Origin: Amycolatopsis xylanica
GTDB taxonomy: Bacteria > Actinomycetota > Actinomycetes > Mycobacteriales > Pseudonocardiaceae
Assembly (NCBI RefSeq): GCF_900107045.1
Contig: NZ_FNON01000003.1
Location: forward strand, 1,054,001 to 1,118,000
Reading direction: 5' to 3'
Length of the DNA stretch: 64,000 nt
Position 1 is the first letter of the stretch. Each line of letters opens with the position of its first letter. Below the pieces are notes generated by a model. That model saw nothing but the letters and a program-made list of their open reading frames with translations. It was not told the DNA's origin and ran no database searches. Below, one piece after another: positions 43,595 through 50,995 of the stretch. Both the position numbers and the translations under genes were made by a program.

Positions 43595-43774
43595 TCAGAA
43601 GGAGAACCGGTCCCAGCCCGGGTCATCCGCACCCGGGCTCATGGTCGCGAGAACCGGACGAGTCGTCGAATAGTCAAGATCAGCGAGTGAACTGTCACCC
43701 ATTTGGACGAGCGAGAACGCCAGGCCCGGAATAAGCAGGACACTGGCCGTGGCATGAACAGCAACGTTTTTCAC
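43595..43774 (-). CDS. Small hydrophobic precursor-like peptide
   Basis: A 59-residue peptide starts at GTG 43774 with VKNVAVHATASVLLIPGLAF, a short basic start and hydrophobic stretch like a signal peptide or membrane anchor. It ends in an acidic Trp-containing tail, SPGADDPGWDRFSF. A G-rich site precedes the GTG. Third-position bases are less GC-biased than in the neighbouring enzymes. It lies 149 bp upstream of neuB on the same strand and is divergent from the regulator at 43936, so it could be a signal peptide for that regulator or a RiPP-like precursor. No maturase is near. Confidence 0.5.
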   Translation of the reverse strand: MKNVAVHATASVLLIPGLAFSLVQMGDSSLADLDYSTTRPVLATMSPGADDPGWDRFSF

Positions 43775-43935
43775 AAAGCCCCCAGGCTTTCTCGATCCGC
43801 CGGCACCCCCCGGCACCGGCCTCGAAACCAACCCTGCCCCGCGTCCACTCGTTGGTAAACCGCTTCCGGGTGACCTATCCTGGCCTGGCAACAAGTGGAC
43901 TCCGTCAAACCGGCGGAAACTGGGGAGGCTTGAGC

Positions 43936-44988
43936 GTGGACGCGGAAGCGCGGCTCAGCATTGAGATTATCGACACATACACGTGCGCACTACGACATGG
44001 TGTGTTCGACCCGGAACACATTGCCCGTGAACTGAATAGCGATCTCGCGCGGATCCGGCAGGCCGAAGAGATCCTGCTGAGCCTGCATCTGCTGACCCCC
44101 GGCCGCGACGGCGAGCCGTCCGTCCCCGCGGACCCGGAGGTGGCCGAAGCGGAGCTGTCCGCGCCCATCACCAAGGAAATCCTGAAGCAGCAGAAGGCGA
44201 TCGCCCGCATCCATCGGCAGATGCACGAACTCCGGCCGTTCTATCGCGACCGCCATCGCATCCAGCACGAGGCCGCCGCCGTGACCACCTACGAGAATCC
44301 GGCCGACGTGCGGCGGGAACTGACCGCCATGCTGGAAGGCTGCAGGCACGAGGTGCTGATGATGCAGCCGGGCGGCGGCCGCAGCCATCAGACGCTGCGC
44401 CGCGTCATAGCCAGCAGCCTCGCCACCTTGAACCGCGGCGTCGGCATGCGCACCATCTATCAGCATTCCGCGCGCGCGAACCTGGCGACCAGGGGCTATG
44501 TCCGCCAGGTGACGGCCGCGGGCGCCATGGTCCGGACCACCATCGACACCTTCGAGCGTCTCATCGTCATCGACGGCGACGTGGCTTTCGTCCCGATGTC
44601 ACGGGTCGGCGCGGAGGCACCGGGAGCGGCCATCGTCAGCGACCCGACGGTGGTCGGATTCATGTGCCGCTCCTTTGAGAATCTGTGGGAATCGGCCAAG
44701 CCGTTCGACGTCACGAGCAGTGACGCGGAGACCAAACCGGACGAGATCCACTCGGCGATTCTCGCGTTGCTCGCACAAGGCCACAAAGACGAGACCATCG
44801 CCAGGCGTCTCGGCATCGCGACGCGAACCTGCCGCAGATACATCAAGACCATCGTGGACGAACTCGATGCGAGCAGCCGGTTTCAAGCCGGTGTGCAGGC
44901 ACTGCACCTCGGCCTGGTCTCGGCCGAGGAACGTGGCAATGACACCAATACCAGATCGGCCGCGGATCGGCACGCGTTTCAATCCTGA
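43936..44988 (+). CDS. HTH regulator with PLD-like middle domain (LuxR/TrmB-like)
   Basis: This protein of about 350 residues has an N-terminal HTH-like region (DPEHIARELNSDLARIRQAEE), a coiled segment, and a middle domain with VLMMQPGGGRSHQTLRRVI and ERLIVIDGDVAFVPMS, of the PLD/TrmB sensor type. Its C-terminal HTH reads LLAQGHKDETIARRLGIATR. Such regulators often head actinomycete biosynthetic clusters. GTG at 43936 is chosen because GGGGAGG is 7 nt upstream; TTG at 43930 is too close to that site and an ATG at 43852 gives non-family residues. It is likely the activator of the peptide-neuB operon. Confidence 0.7.
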   Translation: MDAEARLSIEIIDTYTCALRHGVFDPEHIARELNSDLARIRQAEEILLSLHLLTPGRDGEPSVPADPEVAEAELSAPITKEILKQQKAIARIHRQMHELRPFYRDRHRIQHEAAAVTTYENPADVRRELTAMLEGCRHEVLMMQPGGGRSHQTLRRVIASSLATLNRGVGMRTIYQHSARANLATRGYVRQVTAAGAMVRTTIDTFERLIVIDGDVAFVPMSRVGAEAPGAAIVSDPTVVGFMCRSFENLWESAKPFDVTSSDAETKPDEIHSAILALLAQGHKDETIARRLGIATRTCRRYIKTIVDELDASSRFQAGVQALHLGLVSAEERGNDTNTRSAADRHAFQS

Positions 44989-45467
44989 TTGAAAGCCCGC
45001 TCAATCCCTTGACAAATTCGGACGCGCGTTCCGAAATCAAAGCGAACCATTTCGCCGATCACCGAACCTGCTTGATCAAGATCCGCTCAGGTGACGACAC
45101 GGCGCCCAATAGCAAAGCATGATCGCCCGCAGCGGACCATTCCGAACGCGCCCACATGAAAGCACGCGCAAAGGGAGAACGGCGCCCGGCTCAAACGGGA
45201 GCGGACATCGTTCGCCGATTCGCCATGCGAGAGCAAGCTCGTGGATCCCGGCCGGCGCTACGGCGAGGACCACCGGCCGGGCCCCCATCCGACCCCCGGC
45301 TCGGATGGGGGCAGACGATCGTCGTTCGCTGGGCCAAATGGCGTATTTCGGACATACCAAATGCTCAATAACCTCGATCGACGTGGGGCTAAGGCTCCGC
45401 GCGGTCGCGTGACCGATCCTCCCCGTGTGGTTGCCGGCCGATCCCTGCGAACGACAGGACGAGACGC
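44989..45467. other. Intergenic region with one strong hairpin
   Basis: This 479-bp spacer separates the regulator from the subtilase gene. CCCCCATCCGA (45282-45292) and TCGGATGGGGG (45301-45311) form an 11-bp stem with an 8-nt loop, a possible terminator. The rest shows only short overlapping open frames with poor codon bias, and I see no gene in it. Confidence 0.5.
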
Positions 45468-46631
45468 ATGCGCAAAGTACGTTGGGTGACTGCCGCGAGC
45501 GTGGTCGCGCTGGCGACCGGGCTCACGACGACTCCGGCTCAGGCCGCCGAGGGGCAGATCCTGGCCGCCGGGTCGCCTGAGGCGATCGCCGGCAGCTACA
45601 TCGTCAAGGTCAAGGACGACACCGACGCGAACAAGATCGCGACCAAGTTCGGCGCGAAAGTCGAGCGGACCTACCAGAGCGCGCTCAAGGGGTTCGCGGG
45701 GACACTTTCCGAAAGGCAAGCCAAGCGGCTGGCCGCGGATCCGGCCGTCGAGTACGTCGAGCAGAACCAGGTGTTCCACGCTGACACGACGCAGCCGAAT
45801 CCGCCGTCGTGGGGGCTGGACCGGGTCGACCAGCGGAACCTTCCGCTGAGCAAGAGCTACAACTACACCTCGACCGGGGCCGGGGTGAACGTCTACGTCA
45901 TCGACACCGGGCTGCGGGTCACGCACACCACGTTCGGCGGGCGGGCCAAGAACGGGTACGACTTCGTGGACAACGACGCCGTCGCGCAGGACGGCAATGG
46001 CCACGGGACGCACGTGGCGGGGACGATCGCCGGGTCGCAGTACGGCATCGCGAAGGCCGCGACCGTGTACGGCGTGCGGGTGCTGAACAACTCGGGCAGC
46101 GGGACGACGGCCGGGGTCGTGGCGGGGATCGACTGGGTGACCAAGAACGCCGTCAAGCCGGCCGCCGCGAACATGAGCCTGGGTGGCGGGGCTTCGACCA
46201 CGCTGGACGCGGCCGTGCGGCGGTCGATCGCGGCCGGGATCACCTATGGGCTGGCCGCCGGGAATTCCAACACGAACGCCGGCAACACCTCGCCCGCGCG
46301 GGTGACCGAGGCGATCACCGTGGGGGCGACCACCAACACGGACGCGCGGTCCAGCTTCTCGAACTATGGGCCTGTCGTGGACATCTTCGCCCCGGGAACC
46401 GGCATCACGTCGTCGTGGGGCACCGGTGACACCGCCACGAACACCATCAGCGGGACGTCGATGGCGACCCCGCATGTGGTCGGCATCGTCGCCCGCTACC
46501 TGCAGAACCACAAGACCGCGACGCCCGCGCAGGTGCAGTCGGCGCTGATCGCCGCCGCCACTACCGGCAAGGTGACCGGCCTGCCCTCCGGCACGGCGAA
46601 CCGCCTGCTCTACCTGGACCCGGCTCAGTAA
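45468..46631 (+). CDS. Secreted subtilisin-like serine protease (S8)
   Basis: This 387-residue protein has a signal peptide (MRKVRWVTAASVVALATGLT, cleavage likely after AQA), an I9-type propeptide (about 42-110) with GSYIVKVKDD, and a proteinase K/aqualysin-like catalytic domain. The triad is Asp in VYVIDTGLRVTHT, His in GHGTHVAGTIAGS and Ser in SGTSMATPHVVG; the oxyanion Asn lies in AAGNSNTNAG. It is an extracellular general protease activated by propeptide removal. A strong hairpin terminator follows directly. Confidence 0.93.
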   Translation: MRKVRWVTAASVVALATGLTTTPAQAAEGQILAAGSPEAIAGSYIVKVKDDTDANKIATKFGAKVERTYQSALKGFAGTLSERQAKRLAADPAVEYVEQNQVFHADTTQPNPPSWGLDRVDQRNLPLSKSYNYTSTGAGVNVYVIDTGLRVTHTTFGGRAKNGYDFVDNDAVAQDGNGHGTHVAGTIAGSQYGIAKAATVYGVRVLNNSGSGTTAGVVAGIDWVTKNAVKPAAANMSLGGGASTTLDAAVRRSIAAGITYGLAAGNSNTNAGNTSPARVTEAITVGATTNTDARSSFSNYGPVVDIFAPGTGITSSWGTGDTATNTISGTSMATPHVVGIVARYLQNHKTATPAQVQSALIAAATTGKVTGLPSGTANRLLYLDPAQ

Positions 46632-46639
46632 GCGACCGG

Positions 46640-46669
46640 ACGGCCCCGGGCTCGAGTGCCCGGGGCCGT
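46640..46669. terminator. Bidirectional hairpin terminator
   Basis: ACGGCCCCGGGC and GCCCGGGGCCGT form a perfect 12-bp stem with loop TCGAGT. It sits between the subtilase stop and the stop of the convergent gene that ends at 46670, followed by TT on the plus strand. Confidence 0.75.
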
Positions 46670-47335
46670 TCAGCGCACCACGTGTAACGGGAGCGTGGTC
46701 GCGACGTCGGTGAGGAAGTCCAGCGTGCTGAGAAGCTGGTGGGAGTCCAGGAAATCGTTGGTCTCGATCGAGAGCATGCCGCCCGCCGCGCGGAATGGGT
46801 TGAAGCGGCGGTGGTTTTCGGCGAACCAGGCCTGGAACTCCGGGGTGAGCTCGGCCTCGGAATCGATGGCCTTCGCCTTGGTCGGATAGTGCAGCGTGCT
46901 GTATTCGATCGTGGCGTCCGGGAGCGGCTGGGTGACGTGGACGACGACGGCCGTACGGATCGTGTCGCCCACCGGATTCCCGTTGGCATCACGGGAACCG
47001 CGGTCGCGGGGTGAGACGTACTCGTACGCCGCGAACGGGAAACCGTGGTACGTGCCTTCGAGGCCGGTGCCGACGTACTCACCGCTGTTGCGGTACGGCG
47101 TTGCCGCGTATTCGCGGATTTCGCGGCCGTCGCTGGGGAAACGGGACTTCTCCAGCGCGAAATGCTCCGGCGGGTACTCCTGGAAGAGGTCCCAGCCGTT
47201 GGCGCGTGACAGGTCCGCCGCGCCCGAACTCTGAAAGCTCCGGCTTCTCACGTTCTTCCGGAACAGCTTGAACAGCACGACGGCCATCACCACGACGAAG
47301 ATCAGGCCGGCTATGCCGCTCGCGTCCCAATACAT
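46670..47335 (-). CDS. Membrane-anchored hypothetical protein
   Basis: This 221-residue protein has one N-terminal transmembrane segment (SGIAGLIFVVVMAVVLFKLF), a basic stop-transfer stretch and a soluble domain of about 180 residues with NGWDLFQEYPPEHF and YHGFPFAAYEYVSPRD. No enzymatic motif is seen. It is the last gene of the type VII-associated run and its start overlaps the stop of the 47335-48549 gene. A partner or immunity role for the large neighbouring protein is possible but unproven. Confidence 0.6.
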   Translation of the reverse strand: MYWDASGIAGLIFVVVMAVVLFKLFRKNVRSRSFQSSGAADLSRANGWDLFQEYPPEHFALEKSRFPSDGREIREYAATPYRNSGEYVGTGLEGTYHGFPFAAYEYVSPRDRGSRDANGNPVGDTIRTAVVVHVTQPLPDATIEYSTLHYPTKAKAIDSEAELTPEFQAWFAENHRRFNPFRAAGGMLSIETNDFLDSHQLLSTLDFLTDVATTLPLHVVR

Positions 47336-48549
47336 CAGAAGTCCAGGTTCTCCGAGTTCTCCTCGCGGGACTGGTCGTCCCCGATGTCACCGTAGTCGCC
47401 CGCCTTCTCGCCGCCGCTCTCGTACTCGCTGACCTTGCGGCCGACGCTGATCCCCGTCTTGGTCCATTCCTTGCCGCCCGACGGCGGCTTGATCCCGCCG
47501 GTCTTGCCGTCGATGAAGTCGCCGAGCCCGGCGGCGTCCGCGGCCGCCTTCTTCGCGGTGGTGCCAAAAGACTTGCCCGCGCCGGCCGTCACGCGCTTGC
47601 CGATCATGCCGTCTTCGGCGTTGTACAGCTTCTCTCCGAGCGAAGCGCGCTTACCCGCTTCCTTGGCGGCGTTGACTTCCAGCTTGGCCATCCCGGCCTG
47701 CAGCTTCTTGGTGTCCATGATCTTCTTGAAGTTCGTCTTCCAGTCGGTGAAGAACTTCTTCAGATTCTGCAGCAGTTCCTGGATCTTGTTCAGCAGCTGC
47801 TGAAGCTTGCTGACCTGCTTGGTCGCCTTCGCGCCGGTCTGCGCGCCCTTGGCGGTGGTGGCGGTGCCCGCCGCCGCGGTCGAGCCGCCGAAGGTGGGCA
47901 CGGCCGCCGCGAGCGCGGGGATCCAGATCATGATCAGCCAGGTGATGAACTCGGTGAGCAGCGCTTTGATGAACTCCTCGATGACCGTCATGATCATGCT
48001 GGAGATCTGCAGCAGCTTCGCGATGTCACCGGCCTGCCCGGCGATGCCGTCGATCCCGGAGGAGAACTCGGCGAGCTTCTTGCCCGCGGCTTCGGCCGCG
48101 GGGCCCTTCCAGTCCGCGAGCGACGAGATCGCGTCTTCGGCGAACTTCTTGCTGTACTCGGCGAGCCCGGTGCCGATGTTGCCGAAGTTCTCGGCGGCCT
48201 CCGAGAGCGCGGGGCCGTCACCGCTGACGAAATGGATCGCGTCCTGCAGCGGCTGGACGACCGCGATCAGGAAGTTCAGGCCCTGTCCGACCAGCCAGCC
48301 GATCGGGTCGGTCGCGATGTCCTTGACGTCCATGCACGAGCTGACGAAACCCGCGCCCGACGACGCGATCGTCTGGATCTCGCTGCCTTCGACCTTGCCG
48401 TCCTTGGTCGCGTCGGTGACGTCTTTGAACACCGAGGCGCCCGAACCCAGCGGGCCCGGCAGCGAGGTCGCGATCTTGTCCGTGTTGATGAACCCGGAAT
48501 CGGTCGTCTTGATGCTGATTCCGGTCTTCTCACCGGTGGTCTCGGTCAT
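47335..48549 (-). CDS. Large WXG-like type VII-associated protein
   Basis: This 404-residue protein has a helical region with LADWKGPAAEAAGKKLAEFS (a WxG motif, about residues 145-164), a hydrophobic stretch (LLTEFITWLIMIWIPALAAA), a Lys/Gln-rich coiled segment (KLQQLLNKIQELLQNLKKFF), and an acidic disordered tail. The helix-WxG-helix followed by a membrane-active stretch is typical of ESX/WXG100-superfamily substrates in Pseudonocardiaceae. It overlaps both neighbours, so the four genes are one operon. Function may be secreted effector or secretion component. Confidence 0.65.
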   Translation of the reverse strand: MTETTGEKTGISIKTTDSGFINTDKIATSLPGPLGSGASVFKDVTDATKDGKVEGSEIQTIASSGAGFVSSCMDVKDIATDPIGWLVGQGLNFLIAVVQPLQDAIHFVSGDGPALSEAAENFGNIGTGLAEYSKKFAEDAISSLADWKGPAAEAAGKKLAEFSSGIDGIAGQAGDIAKLLQISSMIMTVIEEFIKALLTEFITWLIMIWIPALAAAVPTFGGSTAAAGTATTAKGAQTGAKATKQVSKLQQLLNKIQELLQNLKKFFTDWKTNFKKIMDTKKLQAGMAKLEVNAAKEAGKRASLGEKLYNAEDGMIGKRVTAGAGKSFGTTAKKAAADAAGLGDFIDGKTGGIKPPSGGKEWTKTGISVGRKVSEYESGGEKAGDYGDIGDDQSREENSENLDF

Positions 48550-48905
48550 TTCGCGGGCCCGATCTTCGGCGTGCGGCTCTTCGCGGGCGCCTCGAGCAGG
48601 CGCAGGATGTCGTTGAGCGCGGCGACACTGTCGTCTTCGTGCCGTTGGTAGGCGTTCGCGGCGCCGTTCATCTTCTCCGAAGCCGCTTCGAGGCCCGCGG
48701 ACATCTCGCCCAGCAGGTCGTTGAGCTCGGTGAGCATCTCGGTGTACTTGCCTTTGACGAAGATGCCGACGACGCCCCAGGACTTGGCACCGACGTCGGA
48801 CTGCCCGACCAGGCCGGCGATCTCGCGGGGAATCGCCATGTCCCCGTTCAGTTTGCCCGAGTACTTGCGCAGTTCGTCGATGACGACTGCGTGGCCATCC
48901 GGCAT
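48546..48905 (-). CDS. EspC-like type VII secretion target
   Basis: This 119-residue helical protein has the pattern of the ESX-1-secreted EspC-like family: VVIDELRKYSGKLNGDM, a central VGIFVKGKYTEMLTELNDLL and NAYQRHEDDSVAALNDIL, a YxxxD/E-type secretion signature. It forms a helical hairpin, probably pairing with the larger WXG-like product, whose ATG overlaps its stop. Its own start overlaps the stop of the YbaB-like gene. Confidence 0.72.
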   Translation of the reverse strand: MPDGHAVVIDELRKYSGKLNGDMAIPREIAGLVGQSDVGAKSWGVVGIFVKGKYTEMLTELNDLLGEMSAGLEAASEKMNGAANAYQRHEDDSVAALNDILRLLEAPAKSRTPKIGPAK

Positions 48906-49447
48906 CAGTGATCCTCCTCGTCGAACAGGTTCTTCAGGAACGAATCACCCGCCGAGCCACTGCCGCCGGAATACGGTGGCGGCTGCGGGGTGTCGTCGGC
49001 ACGCCGCAGCACTGTCTGCTCGGAGAAATCGTCGGGCCGCTCGGGCGCCGGCGGTGCTTCGTCTCGCATGTTCGACTTCAGTTCGTCCACTGTGGTTCCC
49101 AAAGCCTCGGCCTGAACTTCGAGAACCTGGTCGACCAGGTCCAGCGCGCCGTTGGTGTGCTCGTCGACGATCACCGCCTGCTTGCGCGCGGCCTCCGCGA
49201 CGGCGCGCTGCAACGTCTCCATCACCACGGAGCCCAGGCCTGGGTTGTCGGCGAAGCGGATCTCCTTGATGGAACCGCCGACGCCTGCCACCACGGTCAC
49301 CGCTCGATCGGGAGACGTCGCGGTGCTCTCGAGCTCGGTGAGCTCCTGCTGCATGCCGCCGAGATCGGCGAACGGCTCCTCGACGTGCTTGAGCTTGGAC
49401 TGGAACTGCTCGAACTGCGCCACGAGCTGATCGAACTCGGCCGACAC
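48905..49447 (-). CDS. YbaB/EbfC-family protein
   Basis: This 180-residue protein has an N-terminal coiled region (FDQLVAQFEQFQSKLKHVEE) and a YbaB-like core with VTVVAGVGGSIKEIRFAD and VMETLQRAVAEAARKQAV, then a Pro-rich acidic tail. YbaB proteins bind DNA as dimers. In Pseudonocardiaceae, long variants like this often precede ESX-type genes and may act as partner or chaperone. GTG at 49447 is chosen, with GGGAGG 4 nt upstream. It is the first gene of the operon. Confidence 0.72.
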   Translation of the reverse strand: MSAEFDQLVAQFEQFQSKLKHVEEPFADLGGMQQELTELESTATSPDRAVTVVAGVGGSIKEIRFADNPGLGSVVMETLQRAVAEAARKQAVIVDEHTNGALDLVDQVLEVQAEALGTTVDELKSNMRDEAPPAPERPDDFSEQTVLRRADDTPQPPPYSGGSGSAGDSFLKNLFDEEDH

Positions 49448-49549
49448 GCTGCCTCCCGTTACTGCTTTCGGACTACGCGGGTCATGATGGCGCATTTTCC
49501 ACGGCCACGCTCACGGGTACGAGAATTCTTCGCCACTTGTCGACAGCGG

Positions 49550-50230
49550 CTAGGCACGCAGCTCCACGCAGCACTCGCCGGGGCGCGGGCTCAGCACGGC
49601 CTCGGCGGGTGCCTCGAGCGCGCCCAGCAGCCCGGCGAGGAACGCCTGGTTGATCCCGCAGATCAGGCCCGGCGCCTTGGCAGCCAGTGGATGGAACGGG
49701 CAGTTGCGCAGCCGCACACAGGTCGGCGCTTCCCGCGCCGGCTCGAATCCGGCCCGCTGCAGGATCCCGGCGGCGACGGTCAGCGCGCGTTCGGCGCCCA
49801 GCCGCCCGGTGCGCAAACGTTCGCGTTCCGCTTGGCCGAGCGCCGAACCGCGGGCGCGTGCACCCCGCAGCGCGGCGTCGCGGGCGGTCTCGCCGTCGCG
49901 TTCGGTGAGCACCGCGTCCAGCAGGATCTCGGCCAGCATGTCGGGCCTGCGCGGCGGGATGCTGATCCGGATGTCCGTTTCCGACGGCCGGTAGACCTTG
50001 GGCGCGCGCCCGACCTTGCCCGCGGGCTCGTAGCTTGATCGCAGCACGCCTGCCTCGACGAGCTTGTCCAGGTGGAACGCGGCGAGCTTGCGTGAGATGC
50101 CCACCGAGGCCGCGGCCTCGTCGCGCGTGACCGGCCGCCGCGCCTGCCGGATGAACGCGTACATGCCGTGACGCAGGTCATCCTCCAGCGCGGCGACGGC
50201 CCTGATCTGCGCTTGGGGGTCGTCCGTCAC
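49550..50230 (-). CDS. DeoR/ArsR-like regulator with Cys cluster (Fe-S type)
   Basis: This 226-residue protein has a winged HTH (RPVTRDEAAASVGISRKLAA, FHLDKLVEAGVL, residues 33-65) and GRAPKVYRPS after the wing. Its C-terminal region has CVRLRNCPFHPLA, ICGINQAFLAGLL and PGECCVEL. The spacing of these cysteines resembles SufR-type regulators that bind a 4Fe-4S cluster. No suf genes are adjacent; instead it is divergent from folE (108 bp spacer). It probably senses iron-sulfur or redox state. Confidence 0.75.
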   Translation of the reverse strand: MTDDPQAQIRAVAALEDDLRHGMYAFIRQARRPVTRDEAAASVGISRKLAAFHLDKLVEAGVLRSSYEPAGKVGRAPKVYRPSETDIRISIPPRRPDMLAEILLDAVLTERDGETARDAALRGARARGSALGQAERERLRTGRLGAERALTVAAGILQRAGFEPAREAPTCVRLRNCPFHPLAAKAPGLICGINQAFLAGLLGALEAPAEAVLSPRPGECCVELRA

Positions 50231-50273
50231 CTGCTCACGATAACGCCAACGCTGATTACCGCAAGCGACAGCC

Positions 50274-50302
50274 TTGACTGGTTACGCGAATAAGACCAAG
50301 AT
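50274..50302 (+). promoter_or_regulatory. Candidate folE promoter
   Basis: TTGACT (50274-50279), a 17-nt spacer and CAAGAT (50297-50302) lie in the regulator-folE spacer, with GGAGG near 50326 as ribosome site. The -10 is imperfect. The spacer is AT-richer than its flanks and probably also holds the regulator's operator. Confidence 0.35.
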
Positions 50303-50338
50303 TCATTGGCGAAACCACGTCCACGGAGGAGACCGGTC

Positions 50339-50938
50339 ATGCACGCGAGTTCCGCATTGCGCGTCGTCCATGAACCCGACACGGGCGTGGACCTCGCCGC
50401 CGCCGAAGTGGCCGCGGCCGCGTTCCTCCAGGCTTTGGGCATCTCGACCGAGTCGGAGAGTCTCCAGGGCACTCCCCGCCGGATGGCGAAGGCGTACGCC
50501 GAGCTGTTCACGCCCCGGCCGTTCGACCTGACGACGTTTCCCAACGAGGAAGGCTACGACGAGCTGGTGCTCGCCCGCGCCATCCCGGTGCGGTCGGTCT
50601 GCGAGCACCACCTGCTGCCGTTCGTCGGCGTCGCGCACGTCGGCTACCTGCCGGGCGAGCGGATACTCGGGCTGTCGAAGCTGGCCAGGGTGGTCGAGCA
50701 TTTCGCCTGCCGCCCGCAGGTGCAGGAGCGGCTGACCAAGCAGGTCGCCGACTGGCTGAACGACCAGCTCTCGCCCAAGGGGGTCGGTGTGGTGATCGAG
50801 GCCGAGCACAACTGCATGACCTTACGCGGTGTGCAGGCCGTCGGGTCGAGCACGGTCACCTCCACGCTGCTCGGGTCGCTGCGGTCGGACTCACGCTCGC
50901 GGCAGGAGTTCTTCGCGCTGACCGGGGTGAACGCGTAG
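50339..50938 (+). CDS. folE: GTP cyclohydrolase I
   Basis: This 199-residue protein has the FolE zinc and catalytic residues: Cys and His in SVCEHHLLPFVG, then GLSKLARVVEHFACRPQVQE, and Cys in EAEHNCMTLRGVQ. It turns GTP into dihydroneopterin triphosphate for folate or other pterins. ATG at 50339 is chosen, with GGAGGAG 8 nt upstream. It is isolated from other fol genes and divergent from a cysteine-rich regulator, so it may be a second, conditionally used FolE or serve deazapurine synthesis. Confidence 0.92.
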   Translation: MHASSALRVVHEPDTGVDLAAAEVAAAAFLQALGISTESESLQGTPRRMAKAYAELFTPRPFDLTTFPNEEGYDELVLARAIPVRSVCEHHLLPFVGVAHVGYLPGERILGLSKLARVVEHFACRPQVQERLTKQVADWLNDQLSPKGVGVVIEAEHNCMTLRGVQAVGSSTVTSTLLGSLRSDSRSRQEFFALTGVNA

Positions 50939-50995
50939 CACCGATGTGTTCCGCATGCCCGGCTCGTTCACCGGCAGACGGCCGGATCGCCGAGA

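Noticed and set aside
45258..46511. 417-residue minus-strand open frame
   Set aside because: Antisense to the subtilase gene with no recognisable protein features.
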